From assembly GCA_034190085.1 (NCBI GenBank), contig JAXHTS010000066.1, positions 1 through 56,423 on the forward strand: 56,423 bases of DNA, written 5' to 3'. Positions 38,436-47,880 of the stretch are shown in pieces. Position 1 is the stretch's first letter. Every line of letters begins with the position of its first letter. The notes under the pieces were generated by a model. The model did not search any database and was not told the origin of the DNA. It saw nothing but the letters and a program-made list of their open reading frames with translations. The position numbers and the translations under genes are program-made. The stretch comes from Spirochaetota bacterium. Lineage in GTDB: Bacteria > Spirochaetota > UBA4802 > JAFGDQ01.

Positions 38436-39314
38436 TCACCCCATTGTCAGGTCTGCCTCCTTAAAGAGGATTTCATTGATGTTATCAGCAATATCTTTGG
38501 CCATAGCAACACCACCCTCTTTCTGATAACCCTCTGACATTGTCATCTTAAACTCGCGTACTGAGGTGCCATGTATACCACCCCTGCTGCCCATAACCCT
38601 TCCGGTTAAATCCTTAGACAGATCTGATGCAAAAAATAGCGCCAACTGGGCTGTCGGTTCAACTGAAATAATATTTTCGTTCATATCCTTCATTCCAGGC
38701 AGATTTGAAACCATTCTTGTATATCCGCTGGGGCTTACACAATTGACCCGTATGCCATACTTTGCCAGCTCCATTGCGGCAATCTTTGTAAATGCATAAA
38801 TTCCGGCTTTAGCTGTGCCATAATTGATCTGACCGAAATTGCCGATAAGGCCAGACACTGAGGTAGTATTTATTATAACACCTCCGCTTCCCTGCGCTTT
38901 CATTATTCTCGCTACAGCCCTGGTACAGAGGAACGTATGCTTGGCATGAACCTTCAACACCATGTCCCAATCTTCCTCTGTCATATTCACAACAGTTCGA
39001 TCCCTTAAAATGCCAGCGTTATTGACCAATATATCCAACCTGCCAAACTTTGACAAGGCAGTCCACATGAGAGAATCCGCGCCGTCTAACGTAGAAACAT
39101 CTGCAAAATTTGACTCTGCTACGCCACCCGCTTCCCTGATTTCCTTTACCGTCTGATTAGCCACAGCAGCATCGCTGCCCGTACCGCTTACAGTACCACC
39201 CAAGTCATTGACAACAACCTTTGCTCCCTCTTTCGCCATGACCATGGCCTCAGCTCTCCCTACACCACGACCACCACCTGTTATTATTGCTACTTTACCA
39301 TCTAAAAGTCCCAT
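38436..39314 (-). CDS. Short-chain dehydrogenase (3-hydroxyacyl-CoA dehydrogenase-like SDR)
   Basis: This 292-residue NAD(P)-dependent oxidoreductase has the nucleotide motif TGGGRGVG, the NNAG motif in LVNNAGILRDRT, the catalytic serine in TTSVSGLIGN, and YGTAK (Tyr-xxx-Lys). The long loop VNDLGGTVSGTGSDAAVA and RDRTVVNMTEEDWD resemble the dehydrogenase part of peroxisomal multifunctional enzyme 2. That points to 3-hydroxyacyl-CoA substrates in beta-oxidation. It stands alone between convergent and divergent neighbours. It could serve degradation of GRE products, but no other beta-oxidation gene is near. Confidence 0.85.
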   Translation of the reverse strand: MGLLDGKVAIITGGGRGVGRAEAMVMAKEGAKVVVNDLGGTVSGTGSDAAVANQTVKEIREAGGVAESNFADVSTLDGADSLMWTALSKFGRLDILVNNAGILRDRTVVNMTEEDWDMVLKVHAKHTFLCTRAVARIMKAQGSGGVIINTTSVSGLIGNFGQINYGTAKAGIYAFTKIAAMELAKYGIRVNCVSPSGYTRMVSNLPGMKDMNENIISVEPTAQLALFFASDLSKDLTGRVMGSRGGIHGTSVREFKMTMSEGYQKEGGVAMAKDIADNINEILFKEADLTMG

Positions 39315-39787
39315 TTTTCCCCCTTTGCATTATGTGATAAAAATAAGCCTATTATTTATCTACTCAATATGGGATCAGGAATTGAGAAGGGTATCATACC
39401 CGCAGCTTGTAGCAGAAAGTAGGATATCCCAATCCCTTTCAACATGAGTAGTTTTGAATTACAATAATAAAAATTTCAAAAATCATGCCATGTGTCAAGT
39501 CACAAATGTACATCTCATCATGTAATACTGTAAAAAGGTCAAAGAGAAATTAACCCAAGGAAAGTTATTGACCAAATGAGATAGCGGTCATAATTATGCT
39601 ATTATGACCGTTAAAAACATTTATATAGTGTATTATTATTCATTTAAGCGTATAAGCAAGGGGAGGATAATTAAGTGGATAAATTAGTCTTGTGACTGTA
39701 TTAAAATCTCAATTAACTAAATCAGCGAGAATACATACTATATAGAATCATTTAAAATTAAACTAATCGGGGAAGAAGAGTGTAAAT
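39315..39787. other. Divergent intergenic region with an operator-like palindrome
   Basis: CGGTCATAAT (39585-39594) and ATTATGACCG (39601-39610) are perfect 10-bp arms around 6 nt, about 180 nt before the DUF166 gene. The short loop and divergent position suit a regulator site. No other feature is seen in this 473-bp gap. Confidence 0.4.
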
Positions 39788-40420
39788 ATGTCAGGCACAC
39801 AAAAAATTGCTGTTTTTCAACAAAATAATAGCGGAGAAAAAAAAATCCAAGGCATAAAAAAATATGGGAAAGGCCTTATTTCTATAGAAATTATTTCCAT
39901 TGATTCCCCCTTGCCATCATTAATTGAGAATGCAAGGAGTTACCTACCCTCTTTAATACAGGCTGATCTTGTTATCGATTTTCTCAAACATCCGGATATC
40001 TCTCTTGATCTTGCCCTTTTGTGCAGGGAGAAGGATATCCCTGTAATCGCCTCAGGGAAGAGATCAGTGATTGATGGCGTCATAACCCCTCCTACCTGAT
40101 GCGGCCTCTCAAGGCAGGTCTGCCTTGGAGAATATGGAGTAAAATTTGGAGCGCCAGTTTTTTCTGTTACTGTACGCAACAATAGAATATCAGATATACA
40201 AGTTATTCGAGGTGCTCCTTGCGGAGCGACCTGGTCTGCGGCAGAGAGGGTTGTTGGTGATAGAATTGAGGATGCAAAATCACGAATAGGTTTGGAACTC
40301 CAATTCTTCTGCTCGGCTGATCCCTCAGGTTGGGATCCAATCTACGGGAAAAGCCCTGTTCATTTTGCAGGCAAAATTCATTCAACAGCGCTAACAACAG
40401 CCTTGCAGACACAATCATGA
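39788..40420 (+). CDS. dfsP: DUF166-family selenoprotein (DfsP-like), UGA read as selenocysteine 104
   Basis: Conventional reading stops at UGA 40097-40099, but the same frame stays open for another 106 codons to 40420. The downstream part is clearly the same protein: CGLSRQVCLGEYG, RGAPCGATWSAAE, LQFFCSADPSGWDPIYGKS, PVHFAG, all conserved DUF166 features. The UGA sits where the family has the first Cys of a Cys-Cys pair (PPT-Sec-Cys-GL). A SECIS hairpin follows directly (40110-40127). The full product is 210 residues with Sec104 and Cys105. DUF166 selenoproteins are known in databases as DfsP; the reaction is unknown. A radical SAM/SPASM gene follows 34 bp later. Without Sec insertion only a 103-residue fragment would be made. 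Confidence 0.85.
40097..40127 (+). promoter_or_regulatory. Bacterial SECIS element with its UGA codon
   Basis: UGA (40097-40099) is followed after 10 nt by CAAGGC (40110-40115), the loop AGGTCT (40116-40121) and GCCTTG (40122-40127), a perfect 6-bp stem. The apical GCAGGTCTGC is the same as in E. coli fdhF. The distance from UGA to the loop GGU (17 nt) is within one base of that in fdhF. This is the binding site expected for SelB. Confidence 0.85.
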
Positions 40421-40454
40421 TTAATCGCTGAATCCTATAGATTAGGTATTGTAA

Positions 40455-41480
40455 ATGTTGGATATTAAACCCTGCCCGGAATTAATCTAGTTCGCTACAA
40501 ATGAATGCGATTTAGACTGTGTCTATTGTTGCAACAACAGCAATACCAAAAAATCGAATGAGCTCTCCACTAGCGAAGCTAGGGAGTTGATTCTTCAGGT
40601 GGCAGAATTTTCAAAATACTTTGTAATAGTTGGTGGAGAACCGCTGTTAAGAGATGATATCTTTGAATTGTTTGAATATGCTCATATGATCGGCCTACCA
40701 TGCAGCATAATAACAAAGGGAACAACCATTAATAGGAAACAGGCTGTAGATATGGCAACAATGAATGTGAATGTAAATATCGCTTTAGACGCAATGACCC
40801 CTAATGCATGTGATCAGTTGAGTCAATGTAATGGCGTTTTTGATAAAACAAAGGAAGCGATTGATATTTGTCATGAGTTTGGCATCCTACAAGGTATTAC
40901 CTGCACCCTTACAAAACAAAACGCAAAGGAGACCTTTGATGTCCTGGATTTTGCTGCCAGCATCGGTGCAGAGGGATGCTGGATGAGTTTGCGTCCTTTA
41001 GGTCATGGGAAACACATTTATAATGACTATGCATTGACTAAAGATGAATATGAAAAATATCTGCATGCTTTCTTTCATCAAGCAGATGAAGTAAGTAAAA
41101 AGACAGGCCTATACTTCCATGTTTACGATCCAATATATTCACGTATTCTAGTTCAACATAATGTTCAGGCTTTAAAGATATGCGGTCTGGGGAAATATCT
41201 GAATGTTGACGCTGAAGGCAATGTTATAGCCTGTCTCTTTACAGATCTTCATGTTGGGAACATCAGGGAAAAGTCCATTAAGGAGATATGGTTGGAGGTA
41301 ATATCCGATCAATTTTTTCAAAAAATCCATGATCCCACAAATCTTAAGGGCGCCTGTGGGGAGTGCCGTTACAACTCAATATGTGGTGGTTGTCGAGCTC
41401 GTGCATTTCAACTAACAGGAGACTGGTTTGCCTCTGATCCTGCCTGTTATTATACTATGTCAACTGATAGTAAAACATAA
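40455..41480 (+). pseudogene. Radical SAM/SPASM protein with an in-frame UAG at codon 12
   Basis: From the ATG at 40455 the frame reads MLDIKPCPELI, then TAG (40488-40490), then FATNECDLDCVYCCNN. The radical SAM motif CDLDCVYC thus lies just behind the stop, and no start codon lies between. Downstream the frame is intact to 41480: GGEPLL, a core barrel, and a C-terminal SPASM region with CGLGKYLNVDAEGNV and GECRYNSICGGC. About 341 residues in all. Relatives normally have an aromatic residue at the stop position, so TGG to TAG is the simplest explanation: a nonsense mutation or sequencing error. UAG recoding is possible but less likely, because other genes here end in TAG. It follows the DUF166 selenoprotein gene and probably acts with it. 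Confidence 0.8.
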
Positions 41481-41625
41481 ATAGCATCTGATATTTAAAG
41501 ATTGTGAAGACTCACCTAATGTATAAATCAAATTGAATTTGACATAGAATTAGCCTATACTATCTATAGAATTAACTGAGAAGAGCATTAAACAATATGA
41601 TAGATGAGAAGGGAAGGCTCATTCT

Positions 41626-42564
41626 ATGCCAAATGAAATAATTGAATTAACGGTTCCAGAAGAATGCTACCTTGAGAGAATAGACAGATTTCTATCACAA
41701 TCCCTTGAGATAGATACATCAAGAAACCATATCCAAAGGCTTATTAGGGATAATAACATTACTGCCAATGGGAAGGAGATCAAACAAAACTATAAAGTGA
41801 AAACCAATGATATAATTCGCATTGAGCTTCCAACTCCCCAGAAGCTAAAATTGGAGCGTGAGAATACTCCTTTAGATATTATTTATGAAGACAATTCGAT
41901 TGCGGTCATAAACAAGCCCTCGGGCATTGTAGTGCATCCTGGGCCAGGACATTGGAACAAGACCCTCGTTAATGCCCTTCTATATCATTTTAATGATCTC
42001 TCCTCTATCGGCGGAATCCTTCGTCCGGGGATTGTGCACAGACTCGATAAAGACACCTGTGGGCTGATGATTATAGCTAAAAATGACCAATCACATAGAT
42101 TCATTGTAGAGGAATTTTCACATAGAAGGGTAATAAAAAGATACTCAGCAATTGTTGTTGAAAAACCCAAAAGCGACCATGAAATAATAGACAAGCCAAT
42201 TGGGAGACACCCAAAGTATCGTCATAAGATGACCATTATGCCTGATGGCAAAGATTCAGTAACAGAATATTATTTAAAAAGGATATGGAATACAGGAAAT
42301 GGCATCTATTCCTTTATGGATATATTTCCCCATACAGGAAGGACACATCAAATAAGGGTTCATCTATCATCAAACGGCACGCCAGTTGTTGGGGATCCCA
42401 TATATTCAAAGAAATGGCAATCCCATAAGGTCCCATTCCTCTTGCTTGCATCAACCTACCTAGAATTCACCAATCCGGAAAATAATGAGAGGTTGAGCTT
42501 TGAGACTCCCTTGCCTGAACATATTGAGAACTTCATTAAAAAGCTTGATAAACTCTCATTATGA
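41626..42564 (+). CDS. rluD: RluD-type ribosomal large subunit pseudouridine synthase
   Basis: This 312-residue RNA-modifying enzyme has an N-terminal S4 RNA-binding domain (about 15-75: RIDRFLSQSLEIDTSRNHIQRL). The catalytic domain follows, with INKPSGIVVHPGPGH and the catalytic aspartate in GIVHRLDKDTCGLM. HTGRTHQIRVHLSSNG and GDPIYS complete the RluA/RluD family pattern. The exact target uridines cannot be told from sequence alone; RluD is the best fit by length and the S4 domain. Confidence 0.9.
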   Translation: MPNEIIELTVPEECYLERIDRFLSQSLEIDTSRNHIQRLIRDNNITANGKEIKQNYKVKTNDIIRIELPTPQKLKLERENTPLDIIYEDNSIAVINKPSGIVVHPGPGHWNKTLVNALLYHFNDLSSIGGILRPGIVHRLDKDTCGLMIIAKNDQSHRFIVEEFSHRRVIKRYSAIVVEKPKSDHEIIDKPIGRHPKYRHKMTIMPDGKDSVTEYYLKRIWNTGNGIYSFMDIFPHTGRTHQIRVHLSSNGTPVVGDPIYSKKWQSHKVPFLLLASTYLEFTNPENNERLSFETPLPEHIENFIKKLDKLSL

Positions 42565-42783
42565 ACATGCAATATCAATGATAAAACATATGATTCTGCC
42601 GGGCTCCATATCAATAATCGAAATTATTGTTTTTTAGATAAATATAATAATTATGCTATAATTTATTTAATTATTGCACTTCTTTTATGTATTTGAGCTA
42701 TAACTATTTATTTGTAATTAAAAAAGTACTTGCTAATATGTAACCCATATATATTTTTGACAAAAATTAAAAGGAGATAAAAT

Positions 42784-43503
42784 ATGCCAACAATAAGCGA
42801 TATTAAAAGGCATGGGAAGAGGAGGTTTTATCTATTATTTGGTTCCATAGCGCTGATTTTTACATTTGCCGGAAGCATCGTTGCTGTAAAACTAATGAAT
42901 GTTGTTCCTCAAAAAATTGGTTTCAAGGATTTACAATTTGTAAATCTTAATAGACCCTTATGCGAGGATTGTCATGGAGATTCTCTTGCTGATGCTCATC
43001 ACGGCACAAAAAATGCTATTTCTGGGAAGTGTAATGCATGTCACAATATTTCAACCAAGGCTGGAAGTGTTGGAGTATCATTGGAAAAAAATTGTATACA
43101 GTGTCACAAGAAGAGCCCTCACCATAATACAGAGGCCGCGTTAAATAAAGAATGTACATCTTGCCATGACACACCAGGTGTAAGCGATTATAGCCAAAAA
43201 GTGCCATCCTATAAACCTTCAAAAATTACTCCCACAACGGATAGCTGTAAGAACTGTCATCTTGAAGGCACTGTAGATGGACAGAAGGTTGTCAGCATTA
43301 AGAAGGCTCATCATGGAATTTCCCTTAAGGGGTGTGATATTTGTCATGACATGAAAAACAAGGCCAGTAAAGACATAAGAATTTGCGAAAGATGTCATGA
43401 TGTTAAATCCCTACATGAGGTATTGCCACATGTTGAAAAGAGCGCATGTATTGGATGCCATGGGGATAAAATTGTTCCTGAAAAACCAAAACCAAAATCA
43501 TAA
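42784..43503 (+). CDS. Membrane-anchored octaheme c-type cytochrome
   Basis: This 239-residue protein has an N-terminal anchor (about 14-37, after the basic HGKRRF) and eight CxxCH heme sites at residues 60, 83, 104, 124, 155, 184, 201 and 222. HH pairs (72-73, 113-114, 176-177) offer axial ligands, so bis-histidine hemes are likely. The pattern resembles NapC/NirT-associated and class III-type electron carriers, but no named family was recognised. GGAG 7 nt before the ATG supports the start, and a terminator follows at 43581. As a single-gene unit it could link the quinone pool or the bc complex to periplasmic acceptors (inference). Confidence 0.88.
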   Translation: MPTISDIKRHGKRRFYLLFGSIALIFTFAGSIVAVKLMNVVPQKIGFKDLQFVNLNRPLCEDCHGDSLADAHHGTKNAISGKCNACHNISTKAGSVGVSLEKNCIQCHKKSPHHNTEAALNKECTSCHDTPGVSDYSQKVPSYKPSKITPTTDSCKNCHLEGTVDGQKVVSIKKAHHGISLKGCDICHDMKNKASKDIRICERCHDVKSLHEVLPHVEKSACIGCHGDKIVPEKPKPKS

Positions 43504-43580
43504 TTCTTAGTGAAGGCCAAAGCTCACCCTTATATATTCTTGTTGAGGATGAATAAGGGCATACAGATATGCAATAATAT

Positions 43581-43617
43581 CCCGCTAAAGATTGAAGGAT
43601 TTTAGCGGGTTATTTTT
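43581..43617 (+). terminator. Rho-independent terminator of the cytochrome c gene
   Basis: CCCGCTAAA (43581-43589) and TTTAGCGGG (43601-43609) form a perfect 9-bp stem with an 11-nt loop, followed by TTATTTTTT. It lies 78 nt after the stop of the octaheme cytochrome gene. Confidence 0.88.
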
Positions 43618-43726
43618 TAATATATACATTTGTGTTATGCTTTATTGTAAGAGATATAAAAAAAGATATAAATTTATGGATTGGACATTACTTGGAGTCT
43701 TTGTTGCTTGAATATGGAGAGTAAAA

Positions 43727-44563
43727 ATGGTAGTAGATTTTCACACACATATATTTAAGAATGACGTTATTGAGAGTCGAGAAAAATATTTTGGGGATAA
43801 AAATTATTATTTTTTATATTCTGGGGAAAAGGCAAGGATGATCAATCACAATATGATGCTTGATTCAATGAATGACTCAGGTATAGATTTTGCGGTTGCC
43901 ATGGGGTTCCCTTGGTATGAGGAGAAACACTGTGATGAACAGAATGAATACTTTAATGATGTGTACGATTTATCCAAGGGAAGGATTATTCCCTTTGGCT
44001 CTGTTCCAATACGAAATGGAATTGACATTGATCGATATGTGAAAGGGATAAAGGAGAGTGGACTCTTTGGCATAGGAGAGATTGCCTTCTACAAGGAGGG
44101 CATGAATCAGAGAAACAATAATATTCTAAGACAAATTTTTGATTCAGCACAAAGATATTTCCTTCCAGTCTGTCTTCATGTTAATGAGCCAGTTGGACAC
44201 GAATATATGGGCAAATATGAGCCAAGCCTGAAAATATTATATTCCATACTACTCGATTTTCCGGATTTAACTATAATTCTCGCTCACTGGGGAGGAGGGC
44301 TCTTCCTATACGAACTGATGCCTGAGGTTCAGGAGGCATTTAAGAATGTATATTATGATACAGCGGCCTCTCCATTTCTCTATAGCGACGAAATATATGA
44401 TATAGTAATAAGAATCGTGGGCTCAAAAAAAATTCTGTTCGGTAGCGATTACCCCTTAATCAAATTTAAGAGATATCTAAATTCAATTAACACATGTGTT
44501 AAGGACATAGAGGACAGAGAAAATATTATCCATAAAAATGCCAAGGATATTCTGAATATCTAA
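43727..44563 (+). CDS. Amidohydrolase-2 family metal-dependent hydrolase
   Basis: This 278-residue TIM-barrel protein has metal-binding DFHTHIF at the N-terminus, GIGEIAF in the middle, the LHVNEP histidine, ILAHWGGG, and the aspartate in FGSDYP near the end. This set is that of the ACMSD/decarboxylase-type amidohydrolases. Members hydrolyse or decarboxylate cyclic or aromatic acids; the substrate here is unknown. It stands between the cytochrome gene and the converging patatin gene, ending 9 bp from the latter's stop. Confidence 0.85.
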   Translation: MVVDFHTHIFKNDVIESREKYFGDKNYYFLYSGEKARMINHNMMLDSMNDSGIDFAVAMGFPWYEEKHCDEQNEYFNDVYDLSKGRIIPFGSVPIRNGIDIDRYVKGIKESGLFGIGEIAFYKEGMNQRNNNILRQIFDSAQRYFLPVCLHVNEPVGHEYMGKYEPSLKILYSILLDFPDLTIILAHWGGGLFLYELMPEVQEAFKNVYYDTAASPFLYSDEIYDIVIRIVGSKKILFGSDYPLIKFKRYLNSINTCVKDIEDRENIIHKNAKDILNI

Positions 44564-44571
44564 TATTTCAA

Positions 44572-45738
44572 CTATTCAAAAAGGGGCTTAATCCTATCCT
44601 TAATCCTGCCCGATTCCACCATACCACCAAACTCATCTCCCATCCGTTGGCTTTCGTCTATTGCTTTGCTCCAGAATGATATACGCTCTCTGTCGCAACC
44701 CCTAAAGCGGATAAAATCTTTTCTGTCTGGTATTCTCTTATATGGCAAGCGTTCAATGAAATCCTTAGATGGAGCGATGACAACAACATTATCCATGTTT
44801 GATGAATTTGGCTTGCGCCTTTTTATTCTCTTATCAAACCATCCAGGAACAATACGATTCATAAAATGAGGGAAAAGGGCTATCTTGTCGCTGTCTTTCA
44901 GAAATGGTATATCCAGATGGTAATCTATCATACTTCCATCCCTATACATCCCTTTAGGCATTCCAGGAACGCCCTTCACTCCTGGCATTGCCAGGGGGAT
45001 TGATCCCGAGGCGAGTATTGCATGCCGCAACATATCTTCGTTAAGCGCTATCCTCTCAATTGGAAATTCATCCATTTCAAAAAAAGGAGGCAGATCTCTT
45101 GGATCATAAAACAGAGCCCTTTTGAAAAAAAATCGCAAATTCCTCCTTTTAATATAGTTTAACACAATGGCCCCCAAAAGGCCTAAACTCAAAACCTTGG
45201 TGTTATCACTTGCTACTGGCCATCTGCATATAGCAGACAACATGCTTATCCTAAAGCAGGCGTGAGATAAGATATCGCTTTTACTACCATTATTCATAAA
45301 ACTATTCATAATATCTATAGCTGTTTTATATACCTCTTTAGGTGTTGGTTTTGATGAATAGCTCTGGTTCACGTATGCATCAATAAAGGAATCGTACACA
45401 CCTCCAGAAACGCTTGAAGCAACGGCGGCAAAACGCCAGGCGCCTATAGATGAACCAATAAGAAATAATGGCTCTTTTCTGCTTTTAAACCATGAGAAAA
45501 ACAAAAAGCGATCCAATCCTTTGAGGAGTAATCCCTTTGGACCCCCAGCCGCACCGGCTACTACTTCCACCATTTCGGGTTTAAGCCCCTTATCCCTTAT
45601 AAGGGACAGGGCCCTCTTTCCCCCAAAGATTTCAATATTTTCTGACACTCTCTTTTCCTTGATTACATCGATAATTGATATTAAAAAATCCTCAATAGGC
45701 CTATGGACTAAACATCCAGAACTACAGTTGCAGTCCAT
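44572..45738 (-). CDS. Patatin-like phospholipase
   Basis: This protein of about 388 residues is a lipid acyl hydrolase with a Ser-Asp dyad. The oxyanion-hole segment GAAGGPKGL is followed by GSSIG (nucleophile serine in GxSxG), and the aspartate is in DGSMIDYHLD. No signal peptide is obvious. The first ATG (45738) overlaps the end of the archease gene by 31 bp. A GTG at 45648 behind AAGGAA is an alternative that would remove 30 cysteine-containing residues. It is the third gene of an rtcB-archease-patatin run. A link between a phospholipase and RNA ligation is not known to me, so the grouping may be incidental. Confidence 0.82.
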   Translation of the reverse strand: MDCNCSSGCLVHRPIEDFLISIIDVIKEKRVSENIEIFGGKRALSLIRDKGLKPEMVEVVAGAAGGPKGLLLKGLDRFLFFSWFKSRKEPLFLIGSSIGAWRFAAVASSVSGGVYDSFIDAYVNQSYSSKPTPKEVYKTAIDIMNSFMNNGSKSDILSHACFRISMLSAICRWPVASDNTKVLSLGLLGAIVLNYIKRRNLRFFFKRALFYDPRDLPPFFEMDEFPIERIALNEDMLRHAILASGSIPLAMPGVKGVPGMPKGMYRDGSMIDYHLDIPFLKDSDKIALFPHFMNRIVPGWFDKRIKRRKPNSSNMDNVVVIAPSKDFIERLPYKRIPDRKDFIRFRGCDRERISFWSKAIDESQRMGDEFGGMVESGRIKDRIKPLFE

Positions 45739-46139
45739 ATATCCCTTCTTTGCTCAATAAGTAACTTGTGCATAGTAACAGCCTTCACATCAACATTAAA
45801 GATATGCTTATCTCTTTTGATCCTCTCTCCATAAGTGATGCAGTTTAGCTTGTAACCATCAGTAGTTTCGCAAATATGTACGGAATCGGCAATTAGAAGA
45901 AGTGATGAAGAGTCTTTATAAAATAAAAACTCTTGAAGGTATTCATAGAACAAAAGTGTAATATCAGCATTTTCAAGATCAATGCACTTTACTATTTCTC
46001 TAGATATTTGTTCAACATTCTGAACTATTATAGCAATTATGGCAAATGCGCTATTTTTAAATAACTCACTCAGTTCTTTTCCATAGGCGCGGAAGGCAAC
46101 ATCTGCCAAAGAATAATCATCGACTATTTCAAAACACAT
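45708..46139 (-). CDS. Archease, RtcB cofactor protein
   Basis: This 143-residue protein opens with FEIVDDYSLADVAFRAYGKEL and ends with ...TMHKLLIEQ...TATVVLDV, which match the start and end of archease with its metal-binding acidic residues. Archease speeds guanylylation and turnover of the RNA ligase RtcB. The rtcB gene lies directly upstream (72 bp), a well-known pairing. The gene overlaps the patatin gene's first ATG. Confidence 0.88.
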   Translation of the reverse strand: MCFEIVDDYSLADVAFRAYGKELSELFKNSAFAIIAIIVQNVEQISREIVKCIDLENADITLLFYEYLQEFLFYKDSSSLLLIADSVHICETTDGYKLNCITYGERIKRDKHIFNVDVKAVTMHKLLIEQRRDIWTATVVLDV

Positions 46140-46211
46140 GTTGATTTAAACTCAAATGGATATATATGATCACAATCAAATATTATCCACTATCCATTTT
46201 GTTCTTGGTAT

Positions 46212-47684
46212 CTATCCCTTTATGTTTCCAATTGGGATTAATTTAGCTACAGGCCTACTTAATCCTGCAAGTCTCGTTGCCTCAACAACCTCATCAATAT
46301 TTTTATACGCGGCGCCTGCCTCCTCAGCAAGACCAGATAACGAGGCTGTTTGAACGTATATATCCTTCACTTCAAGCATTCGCTGGAGATCCTTTCCAAA
46401 AAACCTTTTCTTCGCTTGTCTTCTTGACATAATCCTTCCACTCCCATGAGCTGTAGTAAAGAAGGTCTTCTCAGCATCAGGAATTCCCACTAAAAGATAT
46501 GAACCTGACTCCATGCTTCCGCCGATTATGACTGGCTGTCCGTGGTTAAGGTATCGCTTAGGAAGTTCCTTCCGCTTTGACGCAAATGCCCTAGTAGCGC
46601 CTTTTCTGTGAACTAAGAGATCCCTTTCTTTTCCGTCTACTATATGTTTCTCGAGCTTTGCTGTATTATGACATACATCATATACCAGTCTTATTCCAAG
46701 GTCATCCGGGCTTTTCTGAAACACATCAGCAAACACCTCCCGAATCCGATGCAATATCAATTCTCTATTCAAGTAGGCAATATTAATAGCGCAGTTCATC
46801 GCTTCAAAATAGGCCCTCCCATCTTGAGAATTAAATGGTGCGCATGCAAGCTCCCTATCTGGCATGGTCAATCCGTAGAGCCTCTCAGCTACAGGAACAA
46901 ATCTCAGCAGATAATCCGACGCAATCTGATGTCCAAAGGCCCTGCTTCCGCAGTGTATCATTATTAAGACCTGATCATCCAAAAAGATCCCAAACTCCCT
47001 TGCAACTTCCTCATCAAAGAGGTTTTCCCTTTTAGCTATTTGTATCTCCAAAAAGTGATTCCCTGAGCCTAATGTGCCGATCTGGCTTCTACCCCTCTCG
47101 CGAGCCTTATTTGAAACTGACGCCGGATTCGCTCCCCTTATGCATCCCCTGTCCTCAATATACTCAATATCCTCCCTCTGTCCATATCCATTCTCCACAG
47201 CCCAATTCGCACCCTTTATCATCGCCTGGTCAAATTTACTGTTGGATAGATTTAACACACCCTTTGCTCCTACACCTGAGGGTATTTGCGAAAAAAGCCT
47301 GTCCACAAGCCTTTTTATTTTTGGTCGAATTTCTTCTAACGTTAGCGAAGTCGCAACCAGACGAATGCCGCAATTAATATCAAATCCGATTCCTCCGGGA
47401 GAAATAACACCATCCACAGGGTCTATCGCTGCCACACCTCCTATTGGAAACCCATATCCTGAGTGTCCATCAGGAAGACAGATTGCATATTTGACAATCC
47501 CCGGCAGCATTGCCACATTCGTTACCTGATCTACTACCGCATCATCCATATTCTCTAAAAGCCTCTCTGTTGCATAAATTCTAGCTGGCACGCGCATCCC
47601 CGATTTATAATCTTTAGAAATCTCATATATACAACTGTCAATCTTATTAATTTTTTCTAACTTCATCTTAAGAATCTGCGCCAT
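46212..47684 (-). CDS. rtcB: RNA-splicing ligase RtcB
   Basis: This 490-residue enzyme joins RNA 2',3'-cyclic phosphate or 3'-phosphate ends to 5'-OH ends using GTP and manganese. Motifs in order: LPDGHSGYGFPIGGVAA, GGIGFDINCG, QIGTLGSGNHFLEIQ, HCGSRAFGHQ, CHNTAK, HRKGATRAF, GSMESGSYL and the guanylate-accepting histidine in TAHGSGRIMSR. The C-terminal KLIPIGNIKG is standard. Length matches full-size RtcB. It is the first gene of a run with archease. Repair of damaged tRNA or rRNA is the likely role. Confidence 0.96.
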   Translation of the reverse strand: MAQILKMKLEKINKIDSCIYEISKDYKSGMRVPARIYATERLLENMDDAVVDQVTNVAMLPGIVKYAICLPDGHSGYGFPIGGVAAIDPVDGVISPGGIGFDINCGIRLVATSLTLEEIRPKIKRLVDRLFSQIPSGVGAKGVLNLSNSKFDQAMIKGANWAVENGYGQREDIEYIEDRGCIRGANPASVSNKARERGRSQIGTLGSGNHFLEIQIAKRENLFDEEVAREFGIFLDDQVLIMIHCGSRAFGHQIASDYLLRFVPVAERLYGLTMPDRELACAPFNSQDGRAYFEAMNCAINIAYLNRELILHRIREVFADVFQKSPDDLGIRLVYDVCHNTAKLEKHIVDGKERDLLVHRKGATRAFASKRKELPKRYLNHGQPVIIGGSMESGSYLLVGIPDAEKTFFTTAHGSGRIMSRRQAKKRFFGKDLQRMLEVKDIYVQTASLSGLAEEAGAAYKNIDEVVEATRLAGLSRPVAKLIPIGNIKG

Positions 47685-47880
47685 AACAGGTCAATTAGGG
47701 ATTAAATATCAATTTCACAATTGTTATTATATTACATGGGAACATACTCAGACCTAATGATTATATTTCTGAATATAACAACATAAAAAAGTTTAAAAAA
47801 GTATAATTTCGTATTATAATAAACAGAAACTATTATAATTCAATCAAAAAATAAAAAACATATCCTAGCTGGTTAATTAT

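Noticed and set aside
40488-40490. UAG read as pyrrolysine
   Set aside because: Pyrrolysine is known mainly in methylamine methyltransferases, TAG ends other genes in the window, and the position fits a Trp codon changed by one base; kept only as a test in the findings.
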